Below are positions 32,810-43,989 of a stretch of DNA of 64,000 nt, piece by piece. Within the stretch, counting starts at the first letter, position 1; each line of letters opens with the position of its first letter. Source of the stretch: Triatoma infestans (lineage: Eukaryota > Arthropoda > Insecta > Hemiptera > Reduviidae); NCBI GenBank assembly GCA_011037195.1, contig JAAEAF010001932.1, positions 1-64,000 of the forward strand, given 5' to 3'. Under the pieces are notes generated by a model, which did no database searches, had not been told where the DNA came from, and worked only from the letters and a program-made list of their open reading frames with translations. The position numbers and the translations under genes are program-made.

Positions 32810-33265
32810 TGGTGTGGACATGTGTAGGTAGCTTGTGTGGCGTGAGCGTCTTAGCGAAAAGGGCTTGTATGTATATACGGTTAAGAGAGAAGTATTAGTA
32901 ATAATTAAGAGATCACACTGCTTTTATAAATACATATATTATTCTTTAATCAAGTTTAAGTATATTACAAAATCACACTGTATCTTAATAAAATAACGTT
33001 TATCTAGAATAAAGGCAAATATCTATCATTGGCACTGAGCAATTCCTGAAGTAGTGTTTCGATGTTTCCACTTTGATTTCTAGCACAAGTCTGACTGTTC
33101 TTTTTTGAACTGGACTATTTGAAAGCTGATGGCTCTCTCTATTCTTTGGAATTGCTCTCTCTCTAGCGGGGGAATTTTCTTGTACAAAGAATTACCCTAA
33201 CGGGATTTTGCCTTTGTTTCTCTATTAGCAATGACCAGATTTAATATACCTGGTTCTAAAATACA
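32810..33265 (-). repeat. LTR-like repeat LTR-1, copy c
   Basis: The minus strand begins TGTATTTTAG and ends ACAACATTACA (456 bp, TG...CA). It contains GGTCATTGCTAATAGAGA, TTCAGGAATTGC, AATACTTCTCTCTTAA and CGCTCACGCCACA in the order seen in the other copies. No PBS directly follows. Confidence 0.55.
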
Positions 33266-33517
33266 CTCTTTTTGAAGTTAAATTCACAGTCTAATATATT
33301 AACAAAATTAGATAAATTATTTTTAAAAACTATTATTTTTCATTTCGTACTTCCACTACAGTCGCCTGTAAAATTGACAGAATTGAAAATTCACGGAGCT
33401 CTTTTGATACTATTATTTTCGTCAATATGAAATTCTACCAATGATTTTAATGAATAAATCTTGATATTATATGAGATGTAAAATTATATTGATGTTGTAG
33501 TTAAAGGAAAGCTTATA

Positions 33518-34386
33518 CGAGGGTCATTCGATAAGTAATGAGACATATCGCTGTGGCTCAAAAAACGATTTATTTATTCAATACAAAACTTTGGCTATTT
33601 TTCAGCATAGTTTCCAGCAACATTTATACACTTGGCCCATCGTACTTCTAATTTGTGTATGCCTCTGACATAAAATTCTTTTGGTTGACCTCGAAGCAAC
33701 TTTTGCATCTGATTTTTAACTTCTTCATTGGATTGAAAATGTTTCGTACGTAGAGTCTCTTTAAGGGGTCTAAACAAACGGAAGTCCGATGAGGCAAGGT
33801 CGAGGCTGTAGGTGGGAGATGTGGAAGGATCTCCCACCATATTTTTTGAAGTGTTTTTTCTTGAAACCCACCTCGCACAAGTTTTCTTGTACTGCAGCTT
33901 ATTCTGAATAATGTTATGGACATTTCCAACACTCGCATGCACTTCTTCAGCTATCAGTTCAACTGTAATACGCCTGTTATCCTGAATTAACGCGTTAATT
34001 CAGAGATTCGAAGGAGAAAGTTGCAACTTCAACCGGTCGTCCACTTCGTTGCTCGTCACAGACACTTACACGGCCACTTTTAAACCGTTCTACCCATTTA
34101 TAAACGTTCGAACGATTCAAACAATTATTACCATACACTTTCAACATTCTTTCGTGGATTTCACCACCTTTAATACTCTCTGCAACTAAAAATCTAATCA
34201 TGGACCGTTATTCTTTGAGGTGTAATGCTCGAGCGGACTCACCATTGTTAACTGAATACATTTCCTCTTATTAGGTTATGCTTACCAAACATTTTCGAAC
34301 AGCTGATGCCAACTAGGTTTGTATTGATTAAACAAACTGTTTCTGAGCTACAGCAATTTGTTTCGTTACTTATTGAATGACCCTCG
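33518..34386 (-). mobile_element. Mariner-family DNA transposon, internally deleted
   Basis: Terminal inverted repeats of about 44 bp: CGAGGGTCATTCGATAAGTA at 33518 and its counterpart (CGAGGGTCATTCAATAAGTA on the other strand) ending at 34386. TA target duplications lie at 33516-33517 and 34387-34388. At 869 bp it is about 400-450 bp shorter than typical mariners, and the missing part is the middle of the transposase gene. Confidence 0.92.
33595..34201 (-). pseudogene. Mariner transposase remnant
   Basis: The N-terminal part (34201-33995) starts MIRFLVAESIKGGEIHERML and has the helix-turn-helix SNVYKWVERFKSGR and the DEQRSGRP linker. After a frame change comes VGNVHNIIQNKLQYKKTCAR. The sequence then jumps to SLDLASSDFRLFRPLKETL, the region of the last catalytic Asp of the DDD triad. 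The segment carrying the first two catalytic Asp residues is absent, so no activity is possible. The C-terminus VRWAKCINVAGNYAEK is normal. Confidence 0.9.
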
Positions 34387-34389
34387 TAC

Positions 34390-35208
34390 TTGCAAGATCT
34401 CCAGAACTAACAATCATTTTCTTGGAACTTTTAACTGTATTTTCCAAAAATATAAGAAATTAGGTATATATTTATTTCCAGGTATATTGATTAAATTAAT
34501 TAAAATATTAAGTGAATCAGATGGCGGAAGGTTGTAGAATGAGATATTCGTTTACTAGAATTAAGGCGCTAGAGACGAGAATAAAGGAGCGAAATGGAAA
34601 AAAGTTACTTTGGAGGCTAAAGCTATGTATACCATAATATATTGCAAATATTCCATACCATCTTAATACTATTCAGAAATATATTCCTATTTCCCAAAAT
34701 TGAAGATAAATAATACAATAGAAACTAATCAATAATTTAAATAATATAATAAAAAAAAAAATAAAAAAAACATGACAGAATTCAATATAAAATTATAACA
34801 CCAACAAAGAAATTATTATCAGAAATTTACTGATTAAAGTAAGCGTGAACAATAGTAAAATTAAATGAAATAGACTTAATGAACTGTAATGTAATGTTAA
34901 CGGCTGTATTGTAACAGACAATAATGTAATAATACTCAATTTACTCGGGGTAAATTAGATTTTGTTTATTTCAAGTTTGTAAATGTATGTATTAAAACTT
35001 TAAACATTTCTCCCAGTTTGATTGGTTCTAAAATGAAATTCATTTGTATTTAGTTTTTATACAATCTAAAATATTAATTTTTAAAAAATCTAACACTTAT
35101 ATTTTTACTAGCTTAAATTAATCAATTCCCAGATGATGATGAGAATGAATTGAAAACTCTATGTCCTTTAACGTGATCTATAACCGACTACCAACTAGAT
35201 CGCCCAAA
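34390..35208. other. AT-rich spacer, nothing recognised
   Basis: Simple A/T-rich sequence between the mariner and the I-like LINE. Confidence 0.5.
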
Positions 35209-35223
35209 AATGGTCGAGTATTA

Positions 35224-36157
35224 TTATTATTATTTGTCTATGGGGAGGGGAAACCCTACGCTATCCAAAGCCTCACTGGGCCCATATAGCTACCCCAAGA
35301 AAAACAATAACAAGCCGGTTCTTTAACAAAAATTCAGACCCGGATCTAATCCATCTAAGATTCACCGCAGTCCGAATAAATCGGACAATAGCCTTAAGCG
35401 GAAATAGCCTAAGCTCTTCCACAGACATCCTATTCCGACCAAAGGTCCTGAACCTAATTTCCTCACAACCCCAGCAATAAGTCATAAGATGGATGGGTGT
35501 TTCCTCCTCTGTCCCACAGACTCTACAAAATGGATCCGGCATGGGCTCCATTATGTAGAGATGTCTCCTTAAACCACTATGTCCAGTAAGAGATCCAACC
35601 AGATGCCTGAGAGCGCTCCGTGAAAAACACAGCAACGTCTCACTAATGGCCTTGTCCGGACCTCCGATGAGCATTTTGGATTGCCGAAAACCAACTGAAC
35701 TCATCCATAAGGATGAATGCTGTGAAGCTGTCCATGTCTGGAAGCCTGACAGACATGTGCCAGAAGACACGCCAACAGCAGGCTCGGGACCAATGAAAGG
35801 AAGAGAGGCGCCTAATTTGGCAAACCTATCCACCTGCTCATTTCCAAAAATTCCGATGTGACCTGGCACCCATACTAGAAGCACATCCTTCAGAGAAGAA
35901 AGCTCTTCCAGTCTTTTTGAACATTCTAACACCAACCAGGAAGTGAAGACGCAGCCTGGCTGTCCGAACAGATACAAACACCTTTTAAGTCAGTGTTACG
36001 TACCCTCTCATCCAAAACACAACACAGAATAGCATAAACCTCAGTCTGGAAGACCGTGGTCCATTCACCAAGAGATACTGTCAAATGATCTCCGGTCTCA
36101 AAATAGATCGCAGCTCCAGACCTACCATCCATTCTGGAACCGTCCGTGTAACACCGG
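35224..36157 (-). mobile_element. I-like LINE family D, 5'-truncated, 15-bp TSD, TAA tail
   Basis: Direct repeats AATGGTCGAGTATTA at 35209-35223 and 36158-36172. The 3' tail is (TAA)n on the minus strand, which is the tail type of I-factor-like LINEs. A second copy is at 57544-58394. Confidence 0.9.
35273..36132 (-). pseudogene. LINE family D ORF2 C-terminus: RNase H and zinc knuckle, 22-nt deletion
   Basis: The minus strand reads WTTVFQTEVYAILCCVLDER and CICSDSQAA. A 22-nt gap relative to the 57.6-kb copy then removes the residues after SDSQAA and shifts the frame. It continues LLVWVPGHIGIFGNEQVDRF, GPEPAVGVS, LVGSLTGHSGLRRHLYI, CRVCGTEEETPIHLMTYC. A stop-free extension beyond the normal end is also present. 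RNase H active-site residues D, E, D and the late D are visible on either side of the break. Confidence 0.85.
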
Positions 36158-36172
36158 AATGGTCGAGTATTA

Positions 36173-36439
36173 CTAAAGTTTTTAAATATTTTTACTTTCT
36201 TATTTTATTTCAAATCTTATTATCTTTTAATTCATTTAAATCTTTGCAATTTAAAATTACAAGACTATACATTGATAATTCTTCCCATGTTTTTTATCGA
36301 AATAATATTTGCTTAATTTGTAAATAAATGTCCCCTAATTCTATATTACACTTCCTTTTCGATTGAAAAACTCTGCACCCAATAAGAGTACAATTTTATT
36401 AATAAATTTTTGTCTCTGCCAAAATCCAATGGAGACTTA
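36173..36439. other. AT-rich spacer
   Basis: Nothing recognisable between LINE D and LTR-3 copy b. Confidence 0.5.
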
Positions 36440-37040
36440 TGTAGTGGAATCGTTTATTGTGATTCCTATGGTATGTGGTAGATGTCTTGAAGAGGGCGGA
36501 AGTTAGTTTAGAGATTTTTGGATGTTAGTGCTCGAATTATTAACACTGAATTTATAAAAATAGACTGTATTTGTACAATAATTAAAAAACGTGAGTGAGT
36601 TGGTAAACTATTAACAAGAAATACTTAGAAATAAATAGGAGAAAAATAACTAATAATTTTAGAATGATTAAAATAAATGAAATAAGATGCACAACTAAGG
36701 AAATAAGTATAAATAAAACATGTTATAGGACGCGGAATGCTGCTATATAATGATCTGAAGACGTACTCGTATCTAATCATCCCCTCTTCCAATTGGGCGA
36801 AGTTTATATCAGTGTTAGCAATACTCACGCCAAGACATCTGTCCTGTGTGCGACCTGGTTCTTTCGGTTGACCAGTGATTTAGGTCAGTGGCCAGCCTAG
36901 CGGTTGCTTGCTTTGATGTAAAGTATTGACCTTTGGGGTTTTTTTGTTTGGGCCGCGCCTGTCTTGAAGACAGCGGCCGGCTAGGCCACTAAGTTATAAA
37001 TTATTCTTTTTTTGTTAGTGTTGTGTGAAGGTTTTTGACA
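36440..37040 (-). repeat. LTR-3, copy b (solo LTR)
   Basis: The minus strand begins TGTCAAAAACC and ends TTCCACTACA. Blocks shared with copy a: CGGCTAGGCCACTA/GGCTAGCTGGAACC, GTTGACCAGTGATTTAGGTC, CTTCCAATTGGGCGAAG, GTAGATGTCTTGAA. No PBS or internal region beside it and no clear TSD, so it is called a solo LTR. Confidence 0.6.
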
Positions 37041-38379
37041 TGCTATGACCTTGCCATATTTGAACAATTACTTACAATAAATTCAAAGAGTTTAAAATTT
37101 GTGGCTATTTATCATTTCTGTGCACAGTCAATAAAATTAGGAGTTCATTCTTAATAATTAATCAACTTCATTCATTGTAAAGAAATAAATCGTACCCAGA
37201 TCAAGGCTTTAACGCAATGCTGGGGAAATAAAAAATTCATAGAAAAATTACCCTTCAATCATTCAGATTAATAAAAATTCTGCTTTTCCCTCGGATTCAC
37301 AGCACTGTTCTTTTTTGTTTTTTGTTTTTGTTAGGATGATTGATTGTTTCCGTTTTCATAATTTAAAGATTATTTTGATTTCATAATTCTATTAATCTAT
37401 AAATTATATTTTGTTTCTAGGTAAATACTATTTAGAATTTAGAATTACTCTATTAACATTATTATGTTCATTAGTGTTGTGCTTTATTAAAAGACATTTT
37501 ATGTTTGGTTTAAAGAAAAATCAATTACAATTTTGCTAACAAAGGCTAATTCTATTGCTGAACTGTATCTTGCATGTAGCAAACTAAATAAATAAATAAA
37601 ATAATTAATTAAATCTTAAATAAAGATAAAATAAAGTTACTCTTCACTAAATTCTAATTCTACACTATTTGGTAATATAGTAAATATTCGGCTAAATTTG
37701 AGTAATCATATATTAATCATACATACGATTAGTAATATAAAACAATTAATTCTTACGTAATTTAATCACATTAAAGGGGCAATATAACGTTTAAAAAGCC
37801 ATTAAGTTTTATCTGCTAATGTCATCACTAGCCGTAATGTGGCTAAATATTAGCCTTGATGGTTATCTATAATTCTGTTCAGTGGCTAGTTACTATTTAC
37901 AGACAAAGGTGGGTTTATAAGTTCGTGGTACGATAAGATAATAATAGTGTCGGGGGTGAGGGGGGGCGGAAAAGTGTTTCTAGGTAAGAAGGTAATTTTA
38001 CCGATTATTCGGCTGAGATAATTTTAGGCAATTTCAGTCTATTATGAGATAGTAAGGTTGACAAAAAAACATATTTTTTTTTTTTTTTTTTTATATTTAC
38101 ACAACATAATATTGCCATTTAAATACAATAATAATAGCACTTTATTTTTCAAAAAAATGATATACAACAGTATAAATCCGTCAGCAGAGTCTCTGACAAG
38201 ATTATCAATTTGTGATCCTGTAATAATAATAATAATAAATTTAATTATAATATTAAATAATTATGATAATAATTTTTTCCTTTATTTAATAATTTTTGCT
38301 TAAAAAAAAAAAAAGAATAATAATTTAAATAAAATAAAATAATAAAAATACTAAATAAAGATACAATTAATTAATAACT
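37041..38379. other. AT-rich spacer, nothing recognised
   Basis: Long A/T-rich stretch with a T-run near 38076 and no credible frame or repeat. Confidence 0.5.
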
Positions 38380-38535
38380 GTGCTACCCTTAGATTTTCTC
38401 TTCCTAGGAGCCCCTACAGCTCACTGTCCGGTGATGGACAGTGTTGTCTGTAACGGAAGAACACTGTCCGGAGGCCGGCAGTGTACTGAGAAGGCTCCGG
38501 GCGCAAATGACCACAGATGTTGTGTTGAGACGCCT

Positions 38536-38566
<31 letters not shown>

Positions 38567-38568
38567 GT
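38380..38568 (+). repeat. SINE1 copy, head truncated, long poly(A)
   Basis: Starts in the body (GTGCTACCCTTAGATTTTC), runs through the GTCCGGTGATGGACAGTG hairpin and GACGCCTTAAATT, and ends with about 24 A. The sequence looks young. Confidence 0.85.
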
Positions 38569-38637
38569 TAATAACTACAAACTGAATTAACTACAATAAG
38601 TGAAATAAGCGCTTAACTTAAACAAATGAAAGTTTAA

Positions 38638-40045
38638 CTAAAAATTAAATTCTCGAATTAAAACATGTCGGTACTTCCAAGCATGTCGAGCATAATAAAT
38701 GAGAGGCCGACAGTCAATGCCGTTTAGGAGTGCTACAAGTTCAGACTTCGTTAATCTGGAAACTCCCATATGAAGATCCCGAAGTTCAGACAAAATAGAA
38801 CACTTGCCAATAAAATGGAATAAGTCCTCAACTTTTCTTCTGTTACCAGGGAGCAAATCTCGATTACTCTTTCAAGCCAGGGTGTATGGTTCAGACATAG
38901 CCACGTAATTTAAAAAGCCACCACAGTTCAATTAAGGAGAAGCCAGAAGATTGATCCTTCAACAGGCTACACATGCTGAAATCATGAACCAATTCCTTGT
39001 ATAAGAGAAAATGAGTAGAGACTTTAGACCTCAACACACTCCTCCCGATGAGCTGCTTTTATTCTGTTAACCAAAACAAAAAGCTGGCTTTTCCACTCAG
39101 ATACAGAATCGATGGAACAATCAAACTGACAAGAATATTTTTGAGCAAGATCAATCCACTCTTAAACCAAGATGTTTTCTTTTTAATTATCTCTAACGCA
39201 GTTATTCTTGGGATGCGATGTGAAGGGAGGTTAAGAACTTTTAAACAGTATTTAAAATGCATTTTAAGTGTATAGACCAACAAAACGTCAGATCCAGTCT
39301 CAATATACACCATATAATTGGGGGGTGGCGGCAGGAAGAGAAAATAATTCTTTAATAAAGAATCTTTCAAATTTCTCAAGCTCCTCGTATCGCTGGAATC
39401 CCCACATTTGGGCCGCACATGATACCACAGATCTACATACAGAATTGAAAAGCTGGAACTTGAATGGCAAAGGCACCAAGTTCTGGGAGAAAAAACCAGA
39501 CCAAACACCGTTAACAGCACGTTTACCAACGGGCAGTTTATTGTCAAGATGACCCTTGAAAGAGAGCCGAGGGTTTAAAATAACGCCTAAATAATTAAAT
39601 TGATTGACTACTTTAAGCAGCTGATCTTTGAAGTTCCATTTCTCTCTAGCTGCAGCTGTAAGTCTACCCCCTCTACGAAATACCAGAACCTTAGATTTAT
39701 CAGTGTTCACTGACAGATTCCACAGCTCACAGTAAGTCGAGAATATATCTATATTTTTCTGTAGACTGGCAGGATTATCCGCAAGCAGCACCTCTTCATC
39801 TGCATAGATTAAAACCTTGACAGAAGTGCCACCAGCGAAAACACCATAATCAAGGAAGGCAGGCAGATCGTCAAGAAATAAGGAGAGTAAAAGTGGGCTT
39901 AACAAACAACCATGCCTGACACCACCTTGAACACGTTAATACTCCGAAACACCATTAGAACCCCTAACCGCGGCAGATAAATTGGAGTATAGGGACTTCA
40001 GACAATTGATGAATTTGGGTGAGACCCCAATGTTGAAGAGCTTTA
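38638..40045 (-). pseudogene. LINE family E: RT palm to C-terminus, decayed
   Basis: The minus strand reads LFNIGVSPKFINCLKSLYSN, AAVRGSNGVSEY (then a stop), GVRHGCLLSPLLLSLFLDDL, KVLIYADEEVLLADNPASL, NTDKSKVLVFRRGGRL, FNYLGVILNPRLSFKGHL, SVVSCAAQMWGFQRYEELEK, then in another frame KMHFKYCLKVLNLPSHRIPR and KVEDLFHFIGKCSILSELRD. The RT box is YADE instead of YADD, so the second metal-binding Asp is lost. There are at least three frame breaks. The C-terminal organisation is unlike families A-D; the clade is not assigned. Confidence 0.75.
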
Positions 40046-40159
40046 AATACCATTTAAATAATATTGTAATATTAAATATTAGCAGGATGTAATTGAAGAG
40101 AAACCTGAAAGTTAATTTTGTTGGGGAGGGAAAATTTATGTATTTATTTATCTGTTCTA

Positions 40160-40470
40160 GGGACAAGGACCTATACAAAGAGGTTGGCTGTACTCTCCTC
40201 TATTTTGCGCAATAGCCCATGTAGGGCCATGGTTTGCCAGACAGCGATTTGAATAGGAGGACGTGTGGAAGCACGCCACAGTTCCCACGCCGTTTAGTTC
40301 CTCCCTTCGCTACCTAGAGCGCTACTAACTGTAGCTTCCCACTTTTGATGACGATGCTGAGTGAACACCCACTTTGCTCTCACGGGGTCGAACCCTGAAT
40401 TCTCGCACGAAAGGCTCGACCAACGGGTTCGAACAGTCTGGCTGAGCTACAAAATATATATGTGACACAG
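40160..40470 (-). repeat. SINE2 copy, minus strand
   Basis: The complement carries GTTGGTCGAGCCTTTCGTGC (box A region) and TTCAGGGTTCGACCCCGTGA (box B), then AAAGTGGGAAGCTACAGTTA, AGTAGCGCTCTAGGTAGCGA, GCGTGGGAACTGTGGCGTG and CTGTCTGGCAAACCATGGCC. It matches the copy at 42.0-42.26 kb, with extra sequence upstream of the head. Confidence 0.8.
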
Positions 40471-40479
40471 AAATATTAG

Positions 40480-41066
40480 AAAGAAGTAGGTAATCAGGAG
40501 TGAGGAAAATGAAAATTGAGCCAAAATACAAGCGTAAATTTACAATACCATAAAAAAATAACAATACTTATTTAACACAAAGGATCTCAATTTCAATACC
40601 TAAGCAAAAAAATTGAATAAATTTATTACATTTCTCCTATTTGGTGACTGTGAGACCAGAGGAAACACATAATATTGTAAATCACTAATAACAATTTAAA
40701 TAAACCGCTCTTAATGAAGAGTAAATAGGACAGGAATTTAGAAAATGGTACCAATCCTCTTGTTCATGAATGCGGCACTGACTGGACTATACTATTCAGT
40801 TCTGTTGGGTTTATTTTATAAGTTATACAGCCAAATTGTTATTTTTAAAATGAACGTGGAACCTAATCGAAGCTGAGCTAGAACCCTTAAAAACTTGAAG
40901 TGCATATCATACGTTAAGTATGGCTGAGGTTGCCGATGTTTTAAGTAAAGTGAACTTTATATTAAATTAAAATTGGACTGATTCACTTTGTCTAACTTAA
41001 GTTTTCGCAAATGGTTTCTGTAAACAAATAATATTTCTTTGGACAGTTTTTTTAAATAAATTCAAA
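40480..41066. other. AT-rich spacer
   Basis: Nothing recognisable. Confidence 0.5.
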
Positions 41067-41074
41067 TCCTGTGC

Positions 41075-41315
41075 GAGGGAAGGGATTAGCTCAATGGTAG
41101 CACGGTGGACTAGCAACGCAGAGATCCCAGGTTCGAATCCACTCGTGTTACCTTTAGACTTTCTCTTCCTAGGAGCCTCTACGCTCACTGTCCAGTGATG
41201 GGCAGTGTTGCCTGTAACGAGAAAGCACTGTCCGGAGGCTGGCAGTGCACTGAGAAGGCTCCGGGCGCAAATGACCTTAGTAGTATGATCCGTCCTTAAA
41301 AAAAAAAAAAAAAAT
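41075..41315 (+). repeat. SINE1 copy, full length with 8-bp TSD
   Basis: Direct repeats TCCTGTGC at 41067-41074 and 41316-41323. The head GGATTAGCTCAATGGTAGCA (box A) and AGGTTCGAATCCACTC (box B), the complete body and a poly(A) are all present. This is the best reference copy of the family here, with retrotransposition hallmarks. Confidence 0.9.
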
Positions 41316-41607
41316 TCCTGTGCTGAAAACATGCCTTAAAAATCAATACAATTAAAAGCATTCAATCACTGAATAACCCAGTTAAATTTAACGTGGACCC
41401 CTTTTATGCTGCTCTCATAGTTTTAGAAAACAAAGAGGGGGGGTACCTATCCTGGGGGGGGCATATAATTTTTGGGAAAATTTAACTACATATTATTGTA
41501 ATTACACATTATATATAACATATAGCTATAACTTTAATTTAAAAGATTTCCACGCTAAATTGGATTTAAATTTCGGACACTTATATAATACGAACAAAAA
41601 TGAAGAC

Positions 41608-41805
41608 GGAAGTGATTAGCTCATTGGTAGCGCACTGGACTTCCACGCAATGATCCTGGGTTTGAATCCAGCAATGCTGCCCTTAGATTTTTTCTTATTC
41701 CTTGGAGCCCACTGTATGGGGTAGTATTTGTCTGCAGCTAGAGAGAACACCGCTCGGAGGCTCGGAGAATTCTCAGTCGAGCACAAATGGATATTTCAGG
41801 TCGCA
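41608..41805 (+). repeat. SINE1 copy, diverged
   Basis: The head GTGATTAGCTCATTGGTAGC and box B GGGTTTGAATCCAG are clear; the body is diverged and shortened. It lacks a poly(A). Confidence 0.75.
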
Positions 41806-42008
41806 GTCAACATAATATCGTTAAAAGTATCTAAAGGAGTATGAAATTTGTTGTAAAAATGTGAAGTATGAAGAAGTCGAGGAATTAGAAGTGTGAATTT
41901 ATTGTACCGGCCCAGCTGTTTGTGATTATCATGAAAACAATGACAGATAAAAAGTTTTTAAGACAATATTAAAAGCTGTTATTAAATATCTTTTGTTTGT
42001 TTCGAATT

Positions 42009-42263
42009 ATTTCGCCCTCACGGGTTGGTCTAGTAGCAAGCACACTCGCCTTACGTGTGAAAATTCAGGGTTCGATTCCCGTGAGGACAAAGTCGGTGTT
42101 GACCTAGCATCGTGATAAAAAGTGGGAAGCTACAGTTAGTAGCGCCCTATGTAGCGAAGGCGTGGGAACTGCGGCGTGGGAACACGACCCCCAAATTTAC
42201 AAATCGCCGTCTGGCAAGGCTTGGCCCTTCATAGGCGGTTGCGCCATAGGTTTTTTTTTTTTT
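42009..42263 (+). repeat. SINE2 copy with complete tRNA-like head
   Basis: The head 42014-42089 begins CCCTCACGGG and ends CCCGTGAGGAC, so an acceptor-like stem CCTCAC/GTGAGG closes. Box A is TGGTCTAGTAG and box B is GGGTTCGATTCCC. The body continues GTCGGTGTTGACCTAGCATC, AAGTGGGAAGCTACAGTTAG, CGTCTGGCAAGGCTTGGCCC and ends in a T-run. Because the body is shared with the copy at 40.2 kb, this is a SINE rather than a tRNA gene. Confidence 0.85.
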
Positions 42264-42732
42264 AATTATTTCATTATACAAATTTTCAGTTACCTTATTG
42301 AAATAGGTATTTCATTGTTCGATTGTTTTATTATATTGAATAATTGCTTCTATTAACCAAAACCCAGCCCTTTGTTATAATATATAAATTTTCAATATCA
42401 TTATACATGGTTTTCCAATTGTTTAAAACGATTTCCAAATTAATCATTGTAAATTGTGTTTCATAACGTTAAACAACTGGTATTTAATGGGAATATATTA
42501 ATAATATAAATTTCTAATATTTATTTTCTATTTTATTATTTGTAATTCATTTAATTGTTTATTTAAGAGGAATAGTATATCTCGCTATTTAAGGGTAACT
42601 TTCCACTGTGAGACTGTATATATACCTAGTAGCTGCTCTATCGGAAAATCTATTGTAGGGATTACCAAGTTTCCTTTATATCGATAATAACCGCTTTTCT
42701 TATAAAAGCACAGTGTTCTCTACATGAGTAAA
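42264..42732. other. AT-rich spacer
   Basis: Nothing recognisable. Confidence 0.5.
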
Positions 42733-43721
42733 AAAAAAGAATCTAGTGTGAAACACTCACACAACTCTCTCTTACTCCAGTTATCAAAATTGTAATTGAC
42801 AAATTTTATAGTTTGTGTACCAAATTTAATGAAATTCGTCGAAAACAAAAAAAAAAACTGTTCAGTAAAAGCGCACTTCCGGTTTACTAATATTCTTGGA
42901 ACTCGCAATGTTGGACGTCAATTTATTTCTAATTAAATTTGTTTGGATGATAGGATTGTAGAATCAAACTTTGATAGCACTTTAGTGAAAAACATAACCT
43001 CCATCGCTCCCCCAAAAGCCCCCTTTAAACGAAATTACCAGGAGAAATGTTACAAATAAAAGTTGTAGCTCTTAATATATAGTTCGCATTCCTAGTTTAA
43101 AGAAAACCGTTGGTACCTTTATTTTGAGAAAATACCAGTAAACTGAAAAATACATTTCAGTGAAAACTCACATGATTTTTTTTTTTTCAAACTCGGAATT
43201 TCAACAACATATTTAATTCTGAATAATATTATTTGGATGACAGAATTGCTTAGTAAACTGAAAGAGCATTTAGTGGAAAACCTAACCCCACTTTCCCACA
43301 AAAGTGCCGTTAAATGAATTTTTCCTGAGAAATGTTGTAAATAAAAGTTTTACTTCTTTGTACGAGTAGTTGATATACCATGTTTGAAGAAAATCGTCGG
43401 AGCTATTTTTGAGAATAATTGCAAGAAAGTGAAAAAAAATCCGTTCAGTAAAGTTGTACTTTCGGTTGAGGAATTTCGACAGATAACCAACTGTTGGTTC
43501 CATGGTGACACCTAAACGGAATATCAACTTAGAACTTACTACGATTTTTCGTTTTTGATCTGTATTGTTCACATATTCACATACACACACAAAGACCATT
43601 TTCTAAAAACCACTATTTTGGACTCAGGGTACCTCAAAATGGATATTTCCGGTGAAAACTCCGTATCGGATATTTGGCACGATTACAATACTTCCTCTTA
43701 CTAGGAGTAAGAGAAAGTAAA
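42733..43721 (+). repeat. Family X copy, complete (X7)
   Basis: Starts ATCTAGTGTGAAACACTCAC, followed by the subterminal CTCTCTCTTACTCCAG; ends CTTCCTCTTACTAGGAGTAAG then AGAAAGT. Three internal blocks of about 300 bp each include a CACTTCCGG-type word and AAATGTTACAAATAAAAGTT or a close variant. CA microsatellite at about 43570-43590. It is non-coding. Confidence 0.85.
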
Positions 43722-43989
43722 AAATGAAATAGTTAAATGAGAAGTGTATGAAATAGTCAATTAATTTATTTGATTTTGGTTTTTGTTTTTAGTCAATGAC
43801 GATTGCGTTCTATTAGCCTCCCTTGATTATGTGTTTATTTTAAACTGATTTAGCAAATACTGGGAAATTCAATTTTCAATATCCTTTTTCAATAGATTAA
43901 TAACATATATTATACTGAACTGGATACTTTAGTGTGAAACTTTCTCGCAGAATCACTTAAAAAATCAATTTTCCAGGCAAATATATCAA

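Noticed and set aside
42014..42089. tRNA gene at the SINE2 head
   Set aside because: It folds better than the others, but the downstream body is shared with the 40.2-kb copy, so a SINE is the simpler reading.
43282..43599. ORFs across family X copies (such as 105 aa here and 112 aa at 22231-22569)
   Set aside because: They are not conserved between X copies and lie over the microsatellite and hairpin; chance frames.
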